Positions 24,803 through 33,843 of a stretch of 64,000 nucleotides of DNA are shown here, piece by piece; positions within the stretch are counted from its first letter, which is position 1; each line of letters opens with the position of its first letter. Under the pieces are notes generated by a model. It had not been told where the DNA came from, did not search any database, and was given only the letters and a program-made list of their open reading frames with translations. The translations under genes were made by a program, and so were the position numbers. Source of the DNA: Chloroflexota bacterium (GTDB lineage: Bacteria; Chloroflexota; Dehalococcoidia; JACPQD01); contig JACPQD010000104.1 of NCBI GenBank assembly GCA_016190665.1, positions 248,001 through 312,000 of the forward strand. Reading direction: 5' to 3'.

Positions 24803-25912
24803 ATGGCGCAAAAGCACGCTGTGATGACCCAGGACATGCTGGCAGAGCTGAGGGCTAGACTGGGCATCGAGTTCAAACCAGAGCGGCCCTTCTTCAACAC
24901 GCAGGCCACGAGGGACAACATCAGGAAATACTCTGATGGCATAGGTGATGTCAACCCTCTTTATCGCGATGAGGAGTATGGCAGGAAGACGAAGTACGGG
25001 TGCATGATCGCGCCTCCAACCTTTCTTCTCAGCGTTTTTCACCCCATATCGCATGGCCTGCCGGGCATCCACGGCTGGCACGCCGGCAACGATTTCGATA
25101 TGCAAACGCTTATCCGCCAAAACGACGATATAACCTACACTATCACTCCGCTGGATATCGTCGAGAAGAGCAGTCAGATGGCGGGTCGCACCTGGATCCA
25201 GTACAACCTTGTGAAGTATTTCAATCAAAGGAATGATCTCATCGCCAATCGAAGGTGCTGGACAGTCAGGGCGGAACGGACGGCGGCCAGGGAGAAAAGG
25301 AAATACGCTTCCACCCCGAAAGCGAGCTACACGAAAGACGAGCTCGATGCCATTTATCGGGACATCGAGAACGAGGAGATCCGCGGCGCGACGCCCCGCT
25401 ACTGGGAAGACGTTGAAGTTGGGGATGAGATGACGCCGGTGGTGAAGGGGCCGCTCACTCTGAGAGACATCATTGCCTGGCTCATGGGTTGTGGCTCTCC
25501 CCATATTCGCGCGCATCGCATAGCTTACGAGCGCGCCAAGAGGCACCCCGCGGTGGCGAGTCTGGCGGCCGAGGAAGGGGAGACCGACGTCGTGGAGCTG
25601 GTGCACATGCACGAGGATGTGGCCTCGCAGATCGGTCTGCCCGGAGCCTATGACTACGGGGCGCAGAGAAGCTGCTGGGTGGCGCAGACGGCCACTAACT
25701 GGATGGGGGATGACGGCTTTGTGAAGAAGTTCTATGTGGAGATACGCCGCTTCAACTTCATCGGCGATACTACGTGGTGCAGAGGAAAAGTGACCCGGAA
25801 ATATGCTGAAGGCAACGAGCACCTGGTCGATTGCGAGCTCTGGGCGGAGAGCCAGCGACAGGAGACCACCGCTCCAGGGCGCGCCACTATTGCTCTCCCC
25901 ACGCGGGGTTAG
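24803..25912 (+). CDS. MaoC-like double hot-dog acyl dehydratase
   Basis: A 369-residue protein with two hot-dog folds. The first (about 20-170) includes the FAS1-dehydratase/MaoC-type segment IRKYSDGIGDVNPLYRDEEY and CMIAPPTFL; the second (about 205-369) opens with EDVEVGDEMTPVVKGPLTLRD. Members hydrate enoyl-CoA or dehydrate 3-hydroxyacyl-CoA, and many are of unknown substrate. It fits the catabolic setting with CoA-transferases and a binding protein. The ATG at 24803 follows GGGGAG. Confidence 0.8.
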   Translation: MAQKHAVMTQDMLAELRARLGIEFKPERPFFNTQATRDNIRKYSDGIGDVNPLYRDEEYGRKTKYGCMIAPPTFLLSVFHPISHGLPGIHGWHAGNDFDMQTLIRQNDDITYTITPLDIVEKSSQMAGRTWIQYNLVKYFNQRNDLIANRRCWTVRAERTAAREKRKYASTPKASYTKDELDAIYRDIENEEIRGATPRYWEDVEVGDEMTPVVKGPLTLRDIIAWLMGCGSPHIRAHRIAYERAKRHPAVASLAAEEGETDVVELVHMHEDVASQIGLPGAYDYGAQRSCWVAQTATNWMGDDGFVKKFYVEIRRFNFIGDTTWCRGKVTRKYAEGNEHLVDCELWAESQRQETTAPGRATIALPTRG

Positions 25913-26020
25913 TTCAGGATAGGCCAAGCAAAGAGACTGATTCTTTCGGGCTTGAGGCTTGGAGCTCAGGACCCATCACGGAAGGGTAAGCAACAAAGTT
26001 TGCAATAGGAGGATACGATC

Positions 26021-27682
26021 ATGCCAGGGCACAGCAGGAGTTGGAGTTTGCTCAGTTGCTTGGCAGTATTGGGACTGCTGCTCATAGCCTGTTCGCCCGC
26101 GGCCGCTCCTGCGCCGGCCGCCAAGGCGCCAGCGGCGCAAACACCCTCTTCTCCGCTCACCGCGCCGGCGCCGTCTCCCAAGCCAGCCGCTGAACAAGCT
26201 AAGTACGGCGGCATCCTGACCATCGCTACCCAGTCTGACCCTCCCAGCTTTGATCTCCACAGTGAGACCTCCAACGTTGTGATCTACCCCATCGGTCCGG
26301 CTTACAACGGTCTGGTGCGCGAGAACCCCCTTAAGCGTGGGGAGCTGATCGGTGAACTGGCCGAGAAGTGGGAGCTAAGCTCTGATGGCAAGACCTTCAC
26401 GTTCCATCTTCGCAACGGGGTGAAGTGGCACGATGGCAAGCCTCTTACCGCCAGGGATGCTGTCTTCAGCCTGCAGCGAATGAGGGAGAAGCAGCCGTAT
26501 CTCGAGGATGTGCTCCCCACGGCCATGAAGGAGGCTCTGGCGGTGGATGACAGCACCCTGAGGATCGACATGAACTTCCCCTACGCTCAACTTCTCCGGT
26601 ACCTTGCCATGAGCTTGACGGTCATCATGCCGGAACACGTGGTGAAAGAAAAAGGCGACATGAAAAGGACCGTTGTCGGCACGGGGGCCTTCAAGTTCAA
26701 GAGCTATCAAAGCGGCGTTTCCGTGCAACTCGTCAAGAACGCCGACTACTTCCTTAAGGGGCTGCCCTACCTCGACGGCGTGACCGTATACCCGGTCAAG
26801 GATGCTTCGACCCGCCTCGCCGGCTTCAAAACGCAGCGAATTACCTTCCTCGCGAACCCCGGCCTGACTGGCAGCGAGGCCAAGACGTTGAGAAGAGATT
26901 TCGGGGACAAGGTCACAATGCACCAGTGGGTGGGCAGCTACTGGTTCAACTTGTACATGCCCAACGACAGGAAGCCCTGGAGCGACGAAAGGGTCCGCAA
27001 GGCGGCCTTCCTGGCCATAGACCGCCAGAAGTCCTTACAGACCGTTGATCAGGGCGACGGTCGCGTCGGCAGTTTCTTCCCTCCGGAACTGGGAGGCAAA
27101 ACCGACGAGCAGCTTAAGACCATGCCGGGTTTCCGGCAGCCCAAAGACGCCGACATCGCTGAGGCCAAAAAGCTCATGGCCGAGGCTGGCTACTCCAGCG
27201 GCTTCAAGACTCAGGCGCTGCATCGAAGGGGCAGGGCCTACGAGGATGCGGCGGTCTTCGTGAAGGACCAGCTCAAGCAGATTGGCATCGATGTTGAAGT
27301 CTACACCAAGGAGGACGCGGCCTTCTACGACACCGTGTACAAGCGCGGCTATGAATCACATGTGCACCGCCATCCGCTGACTGTGCAGGACGCCGACACG
27401 CTGGCGCTGCCCTACTTCAAGACCGGCGGCGCCCGGAACTTCGGCGTGATAAGCGATAAGACGTTGGATGAATTGATCGCGAAGCAAATGGTTGCGGTTG
27501 ATCCTAAGGAGCGCCTGCGCCTGGTGGGGCAAGTGGACGACAGGCTCATCGCCATGGCCGCGCAGGCGACGCTCCACTGGAGCGGCTACTGGGCCGGTTG
27601 GTGGGGTTTTGTCAAAGGCTTTGAAGCGCCCGAAGGCGAGCGCAACCACCAGAGATTCGATCATATATGGCTGGACAAATAG
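26021..27682 (+). CDS. ABC transporter family-5 solute-binding lipoprotein
   Basis: A 553-residue binding protein: lipoprotein signal (LGLLLIAC), linker, then KYGGILTIATQSDPPSFDLH, FHLRNGVKWHDGKPLTARDA, VGTGAFKFKSYQSG and DERVRKAAFLAIDRQKS. The substrate is unknown. The ATG follows AATAGGAGG. It stands between the MaoC gene and a frameshifted small gene, and may be served by the DppBC pair at 31-33 kb. Confidence 0.9.
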   Translation: MPGHSRSWSLLSCLAVLGLLLIACSPAAAPAPAAKAPAAQTPSSPLTAPAPSPKPAAEQAKYGGILTIATQSDPPSFDLHSETSNVVIYPIGPAYNGLVRENPLKRGELIGELAEKWELSSDGKTFTFHLRNGVKWHDGKPLTARDAVFSLQRMREKQPYLEDVLPTAMKEALAVDDSTLRIDMNFPYAQLLRYLAMSLTVIMPEHVVKEKGDMKRTVVGTGAFKFKSYQSGVSVQLVKNADYFLKGLPYLDGVTVYPVKDASTRLAGFKTQRITFLANPGLTGSEAKTLRRDFGDKVTMHQWVGSYWFNLYMPNDRKPWSDERVRKAAFLAIDRQKSLQTVDQGDGRVGSFFPPELGGKTDEQLKTMPGFRQPKDADIAEAKKLMAEAGYSSGFKTQALHRRGRAYEDAAVFVKDQLKQIGIDVEVYTKEDAAFYDTVYKRGYESHVHRHPLTVQDADTLALPYFKTGGARNFGVISDKTLDELIAKQMVAVDPKERLRLVGQVDDRLIAMAAQATLHWSGYWAGWWGFVKGFEAPEGERNHQRFDHIWLDK

Positions 27683-27689
27683 CCGTTTT

Positions 27690-27709
27690 CTAGTGTCCTG
27701 TCTCTGAAA
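27690..27709 (+). repeat. 20-base direct repeat, left copy
   Basis: CTAGTGTCCTGTCTCTGAAA. It matches the copy at 28299-28318 except for one base. The two copies bracket the frameshifted gene between them. Confidence 0.75.
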
Positions 27710-27730
27710 TACATCACAGGAGGACAAGGG

Positions 27731-28284
27731 ATGAGTTCATCGTGGATATGGTGGAGTGTTGGCGTTGAGGTTGTGGACGCCAATAAGATTCAACTTCCGG
27801 AAAAAGCGCAACCGGTGCACATCAGGTTCGACATAAGCCACCCAACTTGGGGGCAGGCGATGTGGTTGAAATCACTTTCACTAAGAACGGTGTTGGAGTC
27901 AAGACGCTCGAGCCGCCCAGATTTGCTCGGGATATAGATATCGTCTTCGATGGATCTGCGAATAACAAGGTCGCTAGCATCATCTGGACCGACGACGATG
28001 GCAAGCCGATGGGAAATCCCCTAAAGGCACCAGAGGACTGTGACGATTTTCACTTTTGGATAAACGGGGGACACGGTACAGTGACTGGTGGAGATTGGAC
28101 AGATGAAGGAGGCAATAAGCATGATGTCAAGCCAGCCCCAGACTCACGTGATTTCCATATTGTTCAGTCCACAGAAAAACCTGGTTTACACCCGAAGGTT
28201 TCCAAAACAGTCTTCTCCGTTCTCGGTGGTCGAATCCTTAGAATGGTGAACGCCGTATTTGCTCGACGGCCCGGTCACGGCTAG
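27731..28284 (+). pseudogene. Unknown protein, frameshifted at a G run
   Basis: The first frame starts at an ATG behind ACAGGAGG and reads into VHIRFDISHPTWG; the second frame takes over at the G5 run (27849-27853) with AGDVVEITFTKNGVG and continues to 28284. One extra G would give a single protein of about 184 residues with a beta-rich pattern. No family was recognised. The gene with its flanking 20-base repeats looks like a unit that was inserted, or kept mobile by recombination. A sequencing error in the homopolymer is possible. Confidence 0.6.
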
Positions 28285-28298
28285 AAGACTACAGCAGA

Positions 28299-28318
28299 CT
28301 AGTGTCCCGTCTCTGAAA
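28299..28318 (+). repeat. 20-base direct repeat, right copy
   Basis: CTAGTGTCCCGTCTCTGAAA, the right-hand partner of 27690-27709 with one T-to-C difference. Confidence 0.75.
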
Positions 28319-28337
28319 AAGGCTTCTTGATAATGTC

Positions 28338-28358
28338 ATTCCGGACTTGATCCGGAAT
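28338..28358. repeat. ATTCCGGA hairpin (common intergenic repeat)
   Basis: ATTCCGGA pairs with TCCGGAAT around CTTGA. This GTCATTCCGGACTTGATCC-type sequence is a familiar short intergenic repeat of many bacterial genomes. It may also serve as a transcript end. Confidence 0.7.
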
Positions 28359-28393
28359 CCAGTAACACTAATAACTTCGGCCAAGGGTATTTC

Positions 28394-28519
28394 AGCCGTA
28401 GGGTGGGTGGAGCCCCTGACGAAATCGCGGCACAATCCACTATCACGTGCCGCGTTCTTTCTGATGGGTCACGCTTGGCTCCACCCACCGTACGCATAAA
28501 TCGATGTTACGTTGTATTA
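28394..28519 (-). repeat. Dispersed 120-bp repeat with GGTGGGTGGAGCC ends, copy 2
   Basis: An inverted copy of the element at 18251-18370, including the outer TAATACAACGTAACATCG. Its last bases overlap the stop codon (TAA, 28517-28519) of the CoA-transferase, so the repeat supplies the end of that gene. Confidence 0.85.
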
Positions 28520-29731
28520 ATAGAACGCCTTGATTTCTTCCAGCCTGGCCATCATGTCCTCTGGTAGACCAAGCAGCTCACTGTAAATATGTTTATTATG
28601 CTCACCGAGGAGTGGGGCGTGCCTTCGGACAGCCCCTGGCGTGGCGCTTAGCTTCCACGGTATGCCATGGACTGGCTCCAGGCCGGTGCGCGGATGCTCA
28701 AGCTCTTCGTAGAGGCGGCGCTGCCGGAAATGGGGGTCGTTGAACCGCTCATCGGCGTTCATGATCGGCATTGCCGCTACCCCGGCCTTCCGCAGGACCT
28801 CAGCTACCTCGTAACAGGAAAAGCTCGATGTCCACTCGCTGATTAGCTCGTCGAGCGCTTCCCGGTGCTTGAGTCGGCTGTACTTGTCGCCAAACCTTTC
28901 CTCCTCTGACCAGAGAGGACTGCCCATCCCCTGGCAGAGAGCTAGCCATTCCTCCTCGGAGTCGACGGCGATGGAAACCCAGGTATCCTTGGCCTTGCAA
29001 GGGTAGTTATTGTGGGGAACGAGGCTCCGGTGCAGGTTGCCCTGAGGCCCAGGGCAGTCGCCGTTCATCGCGTGTTCCATGAGAGGCTCTGACAGCAGGC
29101 AGGTGGCTGCTTCCCATTGCGAAAGGTCCACGAACTGGCCCTCTCCCGTTCGATCACGGTGGATGAGGGCAAGAAGAATTGCGATGACACCGTGGACGGC
29201 GCTGTTGGCATCCCCATAGTTTGAGTTGAGGCTAAGCACCCTTCCTCCCGGGTAGCCTACGAGGCTTTCAATGCCGGCCAATGCGCCAAGGGTGGAGGCA
29301 TAGGTTCTCACGTCCTTGTAAGGACCGTACATTCCGGCCGAGGGCAGGGAAACGCAGACTATGTCCGGCCTGAGATTGGTCAAGGAATTGTAGTCGAGGC
29401 CGACACGCTCAAGGACCCCCGGGGTGAAGTTGTCATAGACGACGTCGCTCTGTGTGATGAGCCCTCTTACGAGCCCAAGTCCCTCCTCCGTTTTCATGTT
29501 CGCCGTGACGCTCATCTTATTCCGATTCAAGGCGTGGAACTGGGTATTCAGCTCGGGGTCAGGAGGAGCGCCTTTGCCCGGCCAGCCCAAGCGCATACCG
29601 TCGAGTTTTTCGCGGGACTCTACCCTTATTACCTGCGCTCCCATGTCCGCCAGCAACTGCCCAACCATCCCGCCGGCATACGCTGTCCCGAAATCGATTA
29701 CGCGATAACGCTCTAAAGGAGGCTTACTCAT
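28517..29731 (-). CDS. CaiB/BaiF-family (type III) CoA-transferase
   Basis: A 404-residue family III CoA-transferase, moving CoA between a donor acyl-CoA and a carboxylic acid. It shows the N-terminal RVIDFGTAYAGGMVGQLLAD, GAQVIRVE and the catalytic aspartate region YGDANSAVHG. The ATG at 29731 has GGAG at proper distance; ATG at 29746 has none. It follows the next gene upstream by about 18 bases, so the two paralogues form an operon and may act as two subunits or on two related acids. The stop codon lies in a dispersed repeat. Confidence 0.87.
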   Translation of the reverse strand: MSKPPLERYRVIDFGTAYAGGMVGQLLADMGAQVIRVESREKLDGMRLGWPGKGAPPDPELNTQFHALNRNKMSVTANMKTEEGLGLVRGLITQSDVVYDNFTPGVLERVGLDYNSLTNLRPDIVCVSLPSAGMYGPYKDVRTYASTLGALAGIESLVGYPGGRVLSLNSNYGDANSAVHGVIAILLALIHRDRTGEGQFVDLSQWEAATCLLSEPLMEHAMNGDCPGPQGNLHRSLVPHNNYPCKAKDTWVSIAVDSEEEWLALCQGMGSPLWSEEERFGDKYSRLKHREALDELISEWTSSFSCYEVAEVLRKAGVAAMPIMNADERFNDPHFRQRRLYEELEHPRTGLEPVHGIPWKLSATPGAVRRHAPLLGEHNKHIYSELLGLPEDMMARLEEIKAFY

Positions 29732-29749
29732 TCTCTGCCACTCCATCGT

Positions 29750-30958
29750 CTAGATAATGCCTGCGCGCCGCAAATCCACCAGCTCTTCCCTTGAGTAGCC
29801 CAGGCGCTGACAGAAGATCAACTCATTGTGCTCGCCGAGACGCGGCGCCGGACGGCTAATCCTCCAGGGGGTCTTGGAAAACTTGTAGGGGGCGCCGGGA
29901 TAGGTGAGCGCTCCCGTGTCTTCGCGGTCCACCTTGACGAAGTAGTCTCTTGACTTGAGGTGCTCGTTCTCCACAAGCTCCGCGGTGGTGTAAACCGGCG
30001 CCAGGGGGACCCGCTCCTTGAGGCACAGGTCGAAAAGCTCCTGGGCGGTGTGTTCCATGAGCCACGGAGCCAGAAGCTCGTCCACTTCTTCGGGGTACTC
30101 CATTCCCATCGCGTGCCTGTTCCTGTAGCGCGGGTTCTTGGTCCATTCCGGATCGCCCATCAGCTTGAGGAAGCGAAGCCATTGGGCGAGCTGCGGGGCG
30201 CGCAGCCTGATATAGCCGTCCTTGCAGGGCAACGTGGTCGAGGGGTAGACGCGCTGGCGGTCTCGGAAGCCGTACCTTTCTTCCCGAAGCCCCTTCTCGC
30301 GCCACTCGTAGATGTTGCCGCCCATGTGGAGGCTAGCCATTACCTCCGTTGCTGCGATGTCGACATGCTGGCCCTCGCCGCTAACCTCTCTCGCCACAAG
30401 GGCGACGCAGGTGGCCGCCGCCGCGCTGACGGCGGCCTGGTGGTCGCACTGGGAGAAGGGCATGGTGATGGGCTCGCGTTCCGGGAGGCCCACGCCCACC
30501 GAAACCCCTCCCGCCGCCGCACAGTTGATGTCATAAGCCTTGTAGTCACAGTAAGGGCCAGACTGGCCGAAGGGCGTGACGGAGGTGACGATGAGGCGCG
30601 GATTCAACCGGCGCAAGGTCTCGTAATCGAGGCCAAGGCTCTTGATTCTAGCGGGCGGGTTGTTCTCCACGAAGACGTCCGCTTGTTCCAGGAGGCGGTG
30701 CATGATCTTCTTGCCGGTGGCGCTGCCCACGTTCAAGGTGACACCGAGCTTACTGGTATTCATGTTGAGGAAGAGGCCGCTGCGCTCCGGGTGGGGGACG
30801 TTACCCGGGAAGGGGCCGTGCCGTCTGGACCTATCTCCCAGGCCGGGGGCTTCCACCTTAATGACCTCGGCCCCCATATCGGCCATGAGCTTGGCGCAGT
30901 AGGGCGCCGAAATGAAGTCGCCGTATTCCACTACCTTTAGCCATGACAGCACAGACAT
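29750..30958 (-). CDS. CaiB/BaiF-family (type III) CoA-transferase
   Basis: A 402-residue family III CoA-transferase: LKVVEYGDFISAPYCAKLMA, GAEVIKVEAPGLGD, VTPFGQSGPY, and the predicted catalytic aspartate in SQCDHQAAVSAAA. It is distantly paralogous to the gene that follows it. Together with the MaoC and MmgE/PrpD proteins it indicates CoA-ester catabolism of an imported organic acid. It begins just downstream of the permease genes on the same strand. Confidence 0.87.
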   Translation of the reverse strand: MSVLSWLKVVEYGDFISAPYCAKLMADMGAEVIKVEAPGLGDRSRRHGPFPGNVPHPERSGLFLNMNTSKLGVTLNVGSATGKKIMHRLLEQADVFVENNPPARIKSLGLDYETLRRLNPRLIVTSVTPFGQSGPYCDYKAYDINCAAAGGVSVGVGLPEREPITMPFSQCDHQAAVSAAAATCVALVAREVSGEGQHVDIAATEVMASLHMGGNIYEWREKGLREERYGFRDRQRVYPSTTLPCKDGYIRLRAPQLAQWLRFLKLMGDPEWTKNPRYRNRHAMGMEYPEEVDELLAPWLMEHTAQELFDLCLKERVPLAPVYTTAELVENEHLKSRDYFVKVDREDTGALTYPGAPYKFSKTPWRISRPAPRLGEHNELIFCQRLGYSREELVDLRRAGII

Positions 30959-31012
30959 CCGTTGCTCCTGGAACGAGGATTATTCTACAAGTGCTTCCCG
31001 CTTCCTGTCCTG

Positions 31013-31906
31013 CTACGTTCTCAGCCTTGGGTCCAGGACGTCGCGCAGGCCATCCCCCAGCATGTTGAAACCGAAGACAACCACCGTGATGGCCGCGCCC
31101 GGCCAGATTGCCAGCCAGGGGGCGCTTTCGACAAACTCGCGCCCCACTCCGGAGAGCATGCCGCCCCACGAAGGCGTTGGCGGTGGGGTGCCCAGCCCGA
31201 GGAAGCTCATCGACGCCTCGATAAGGATGGCGTGAGGGAGCTCGATACTGAAGATCACGATGAACGGAGCGAGGCACTGGGGCAGCACGTGGCGCAACAG
31301 GATGCGCCAGTGGGTGCAGCCGATGGAACGCGCCGCGTCAACGTACTGCGTCTGCTTGATAGCCAAAGCCGCCGACCGTATCACCCGGGCCGCGCGAGGT
31401 ATCTGCACCAGGGCGATGGCGATGATGACGTTGACGACGGACGGGCCGAGCGCCGCTACCAGCGCCAGAGCCAGCACCATGGTGGGGAAAGCCATCAGAA
31501 TGTCCATGATGCGCTGCACCAGGATATCGAACTTTCCCGCCAGATAGCCGCTCACCAGTCCAATGAAGCCGCCACTGACCTGCCCGATGGCTGTTGCGGC
31601 GATGCCGACCAGGAGCGAGATACGGGAGCCCCAGATGACCCTGCTGAGCAGGTCGCGGCCCACGTTGTCGGTCCCCAGTCGGAAGACATCGTTGGGCGCG
31701 GAAAACTCGGCGCCGTAGTGGAGCTCGTAGGGGTCGAAGGGGGATACGACCGGGGCCAGCAGGGCCATGGCGCCCATGAAGGCGAAAATGAGGACGCCGA
31801 GGGTGCCCAGGGGAGCCCTGATAATAAGCCGCTTCGCGTTGGGCAGCTCCCTGGCGATGAGGGCCCGCGGGGTGTTCAGTGCGACGGCCGGAGACCGCTC
31901 GGTCAA
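31013..31906 (-). CDS. dppC: ABC transporter permease, DppC type
   Basis: A 297-residue inner-membrane permease of the peptide/nickel/opine uptake family. It has an N-terminal hydrophobic segment (LGVLIFAFMGAMALLAP), the extracytoplasmic LGTDNVGRDLLSRVIWG motif of DppC, five further helices and the EAA loop (YVDAARSIGCTHWRILLRHVLP) that docks the ATPase. It lies 12 bases after dppB. No ATPase gene (DppD/F) is present in the window. It could serve several of the nearby family-5 binding proteins. Confidence 0.92.
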   Translation of the reverse strand: MTERSPAVALNTPRALIARELPNAKRLIIRAPLGTLGVLIFAFMGAMALLAPVVSPFDPYELHYGAEFSAPNDVFRLGTDNVGRDLLSRVIWGSRISLLVGIAATAIGQVSGGFIGLVSGYLAGKFDILVQRIMDILMAFPTMVLALALVAALGPSVVNVIIAIALVQIPRAARVIRSAALAIKQTQYVDAARSIGCTHWRILLRHVLPQCLAPFIVIFSIELPHAILIEASMSFLGLGTPPPTPSWGGMLSGVGREFVESAPWLAIWPGAAITVVVFGFNMLGDGLRDVLDPRLRT

Positions 31907-31918
31907 TTGTGTGCCTCC

Positions 31919-32878
31919 CTACTCCAGGACAATCCGCGGATCGAGGGCGGCGTACAGGATATCCACCACCAGGTTTGCTGCCACGATGATGGCCGCGAAA
32001 ATGAGAATAATGGTCTGCACCATTGTGTAATCGCGGAAGAAAATGGAGTCCACCAGGCCGCTGCCCATGCCGGGCAGGAAGAAAACAGTCTCCATTATGA
32101 CCGTTCCGCCCAACAAGTAGGCATATTGGGCGCCGATCAAGGTGATCACCGGCAGCATGGCGTTCTTGAGGGCATGCCGATAGATGACCATACGTTCGCG
32201 CAGGCCCTTCGCCCAGGCCGTGCGTATGTAGTCCTGTCGGAGCACTTCCAACATGCAGGAGCGCGTCATACGCGTGATGACGGCGCTCTGATAGTATCCC
32301 ATGGCTATCGCTGGCCAGATGAGCTGCTGCAAGTTCACTAGCGGGTCCTCAAAGAAGGAGACGTAACCGATGGGCGGTATCCAGCGGAACCAGAAGACCA
32401 GGCCCATGATTATCAGAGTGCCGGTCCAGAATATGGGCATGGCGAACCCGCCGACGCTCAGCACCCGTAGCGCGTAGTCCAGCCAACTGCCCTGACGTAT
32501 GGCCGAGACGACGCCCAGCGGTATGGCGATGAGGGTGGCTACAATCACCACCATCGTGGCCAGCTCGAAGGTCAAGGGCAACCTGTTCTTTATCTCTTCG
32601 AAAACAGGCACGCCAGTCCGCAACGAGTCGCCGACATTGAGGCGGGTAAACCCGCCGATCCATTTCAGGTACTGCTCGTAGAGGGGCCTGTCGGTGCCTA
32701 GCTCGGCCCGTTTGGCCGCCAACGCCGCCTCGGTGACTGTCCCTTCGCCTCCTTGCCCTACGAGCAGCATCATGGCCACATCTCCAGGCAAGACTCGCAT
32801 GAGGAGGAAGACTATCAGAGAGACCCCAAACAGGGCGACTACGGCCAGGGCAAGCCTTCTAAAGATGTAGTTCCTCAT
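31919..32878 (-). CDS. dppB: ABC transporter permease, DppB type
   Basis: A 319-residue permease with the DppB N-terminus (YIFRRLALAVVALFGVSLIVF), a periplasmic region and an EAA loop (DYIRTAWAKGLRERMVIYRHALKNA, here residues about 216-240). It pairs with DppC to form the channel. It is the first gene of the minus-strand operon dppB-dppC-CoA-transferase-CoA-transferase. No strong ribosome site stands out before the ATG. Confidence 0.92.
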   Translation of the reverse strand: MRNYIFRRLALAVVALFGVSLIVFLLMRVLPGDVAMMLLVGQGGEGTVTEAALAAKRAELGTDRPLYEQYLKWIGGFTRLNVGDSLRTGVPVFEEIKNRLPLTFELATMVVIVATLIAIPLGVVSAIRQGSWLDYALRVLSVGGFAMPIFWTGTLIIMGLVFWFRWIPPIGYVSFFEDPLVNLQQLIWPAIAMGYYQSAVITRMTRSCMLEVLRQDYIRTAWAKGLRERMVIYRHALKNAMLPVITLIGAQYAYLLGGTVIMETVFFLPGMGSGLVDSIFFRDYTMVQTIILIFAAIIVAANLVVDILYAALDPRIVLE

Positions 32879-33456
32879 TTATCATCGCCGCCTGCGCGGC
32901 ACCCCCTAACGCGAAGGCTTGAACCTTGAGATCACTTACCGTCACAGGCGCCAATTTATCACGGGCTTGCCAAGTCTGTCAATAGTCAGCACCCGCCGCT
33001 TAATCCGTGACTAGATTGTCGGACCCCATTTTTGGAAGGCTGCTAAGACTATTTTCAGCCTTCAGACGACCTAGCGCTGGTAAATTATGGGCGTCTAAGA
33101 GCGGAGGACGCCTCTCCTGAGGCAGCCAACCGTATTCTGCCCTGCCTGCGAGCGAAGGATTCTTCGGCTGGGACTGAGAGTGCGTGCCGATGGCGGCAAT
33201 ATGTCGGCCTACATCTGGACGAGTCGCTCAGGTGCCAGGAGTGTCGCGCTATCAACAACAGCTTGAGATATGCTCGAGGAACGCCTCCAGGTACGCTGGG
33301 CTGCTTAAATTATGACAACCATGGTTGCGGTCTCTCTCCGCTATGTCTCGGCCAATATCAAGGTAGCATTCGAGTGTGGCGCTATCGAATGGAGATGTCG
33401 GTACGTCGCAAACCCCGGTGGGCTGAGGTCGTTCAGAAAGAAAGGTAGGTGAACAG
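32879..33456. other. Divergent intergenic region upstream of the RiPP-like cluster
   Basis: This holds the promoters of dppB (minus) and of the cluster (plus), though neither could be placed firmly. A GAAGGCTG/CAGCCTTC hairpin lies at 33035-33063. A frame is open from 33047 to 33448 and contains CQEC; a neighbouring frame contains CPAC. No start with a ribosome site supports a gene, but a decayed zinc-ribbon protein is conceivable. Confidence 0.45.
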
Positions 33457-33663
33457 GTGTCACCGGAAGAAAAGAAACTGAAGGCGCAATACACAAGACT
33501 GGCACAGGTCCTGGAGCCCCATCATCAGGAATTCCGCAGAGTCCAGGCGGAGATCCAGCGGCTCGAGGAACAGAAGGTCATCATAAAGCTCGCTGCTTTG
33601 GCTGAACTGAGCGCTATGGATGACCTGAGGATCCCCCGAGAGATTCTCGTCACTGTTTGCTAG
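33457..33663 (+). CDS. 68-residue protein ending in Cys; candidate precursor peptide
   Basis: A small charged helical protein starting at GTG. Residues 4-40 are rich in Glu, Lys, Gln and Arg in a coiled-coil-like pattern (EFRRVQAEIQRLEEQK); the C-terminus turns hydrophobic and ends PREILVTVC with the protein's only cysteine. It opens a co-directional run with radical-SAM enzymes and a CoaC/EpiD-like decarboxylase, an enzyme class that acts on C-terminal cysteines. A leader-plus-core reading is therefore attractive, but it is inference. The alternative is a small structural or regulatory protein. The ribosome site (GGTAGGTGAACAG) is modest. Confidence 0.55.
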   Translation: MSPEEKKLKAQYTRLAQVLEPHHQEFRRVQAEIQRLEEQKVIIKLAALAELSAMDDLRIPREILVTVC

Positions 33664-33843
33664 CAGTCGTTGCCGGGATGCTGGATCGACGACGGAGGCC
33701 TATCCTGCGATGGGGGCATCCGTCCGCGTCGCAGCACTTTTTCTTACCGATGTGCAGCGGAGAGAGACCACCATGGGGATGCCGATCAACCGCAGTGGGT
33801 GCGACGACTGCCACATTTGAGACAGAGAGAGGGGGACCTTCTC

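Noticed and set aside
27731-27937. TAG ending the first frame as a recoded codon
   Set aside because: The downstream homologous frame is offset, so a one-base frameshift in the G run fits better than readthrough.
30962-32341. 459-codon open frame on the plus strand opposite the DppBC genes
   Set aside because: It is rich in His/Asp/Gln as expected of a GC-rich antisense frame, has no family resemblance, and overlaps two certain permease genes.
32879-33456. Cobalamin riboswitch ahead of the corrinoid cluster
   Set aside because: No B12-box-like sequence or matching fold was found by eye; only a simple hairpin is present.
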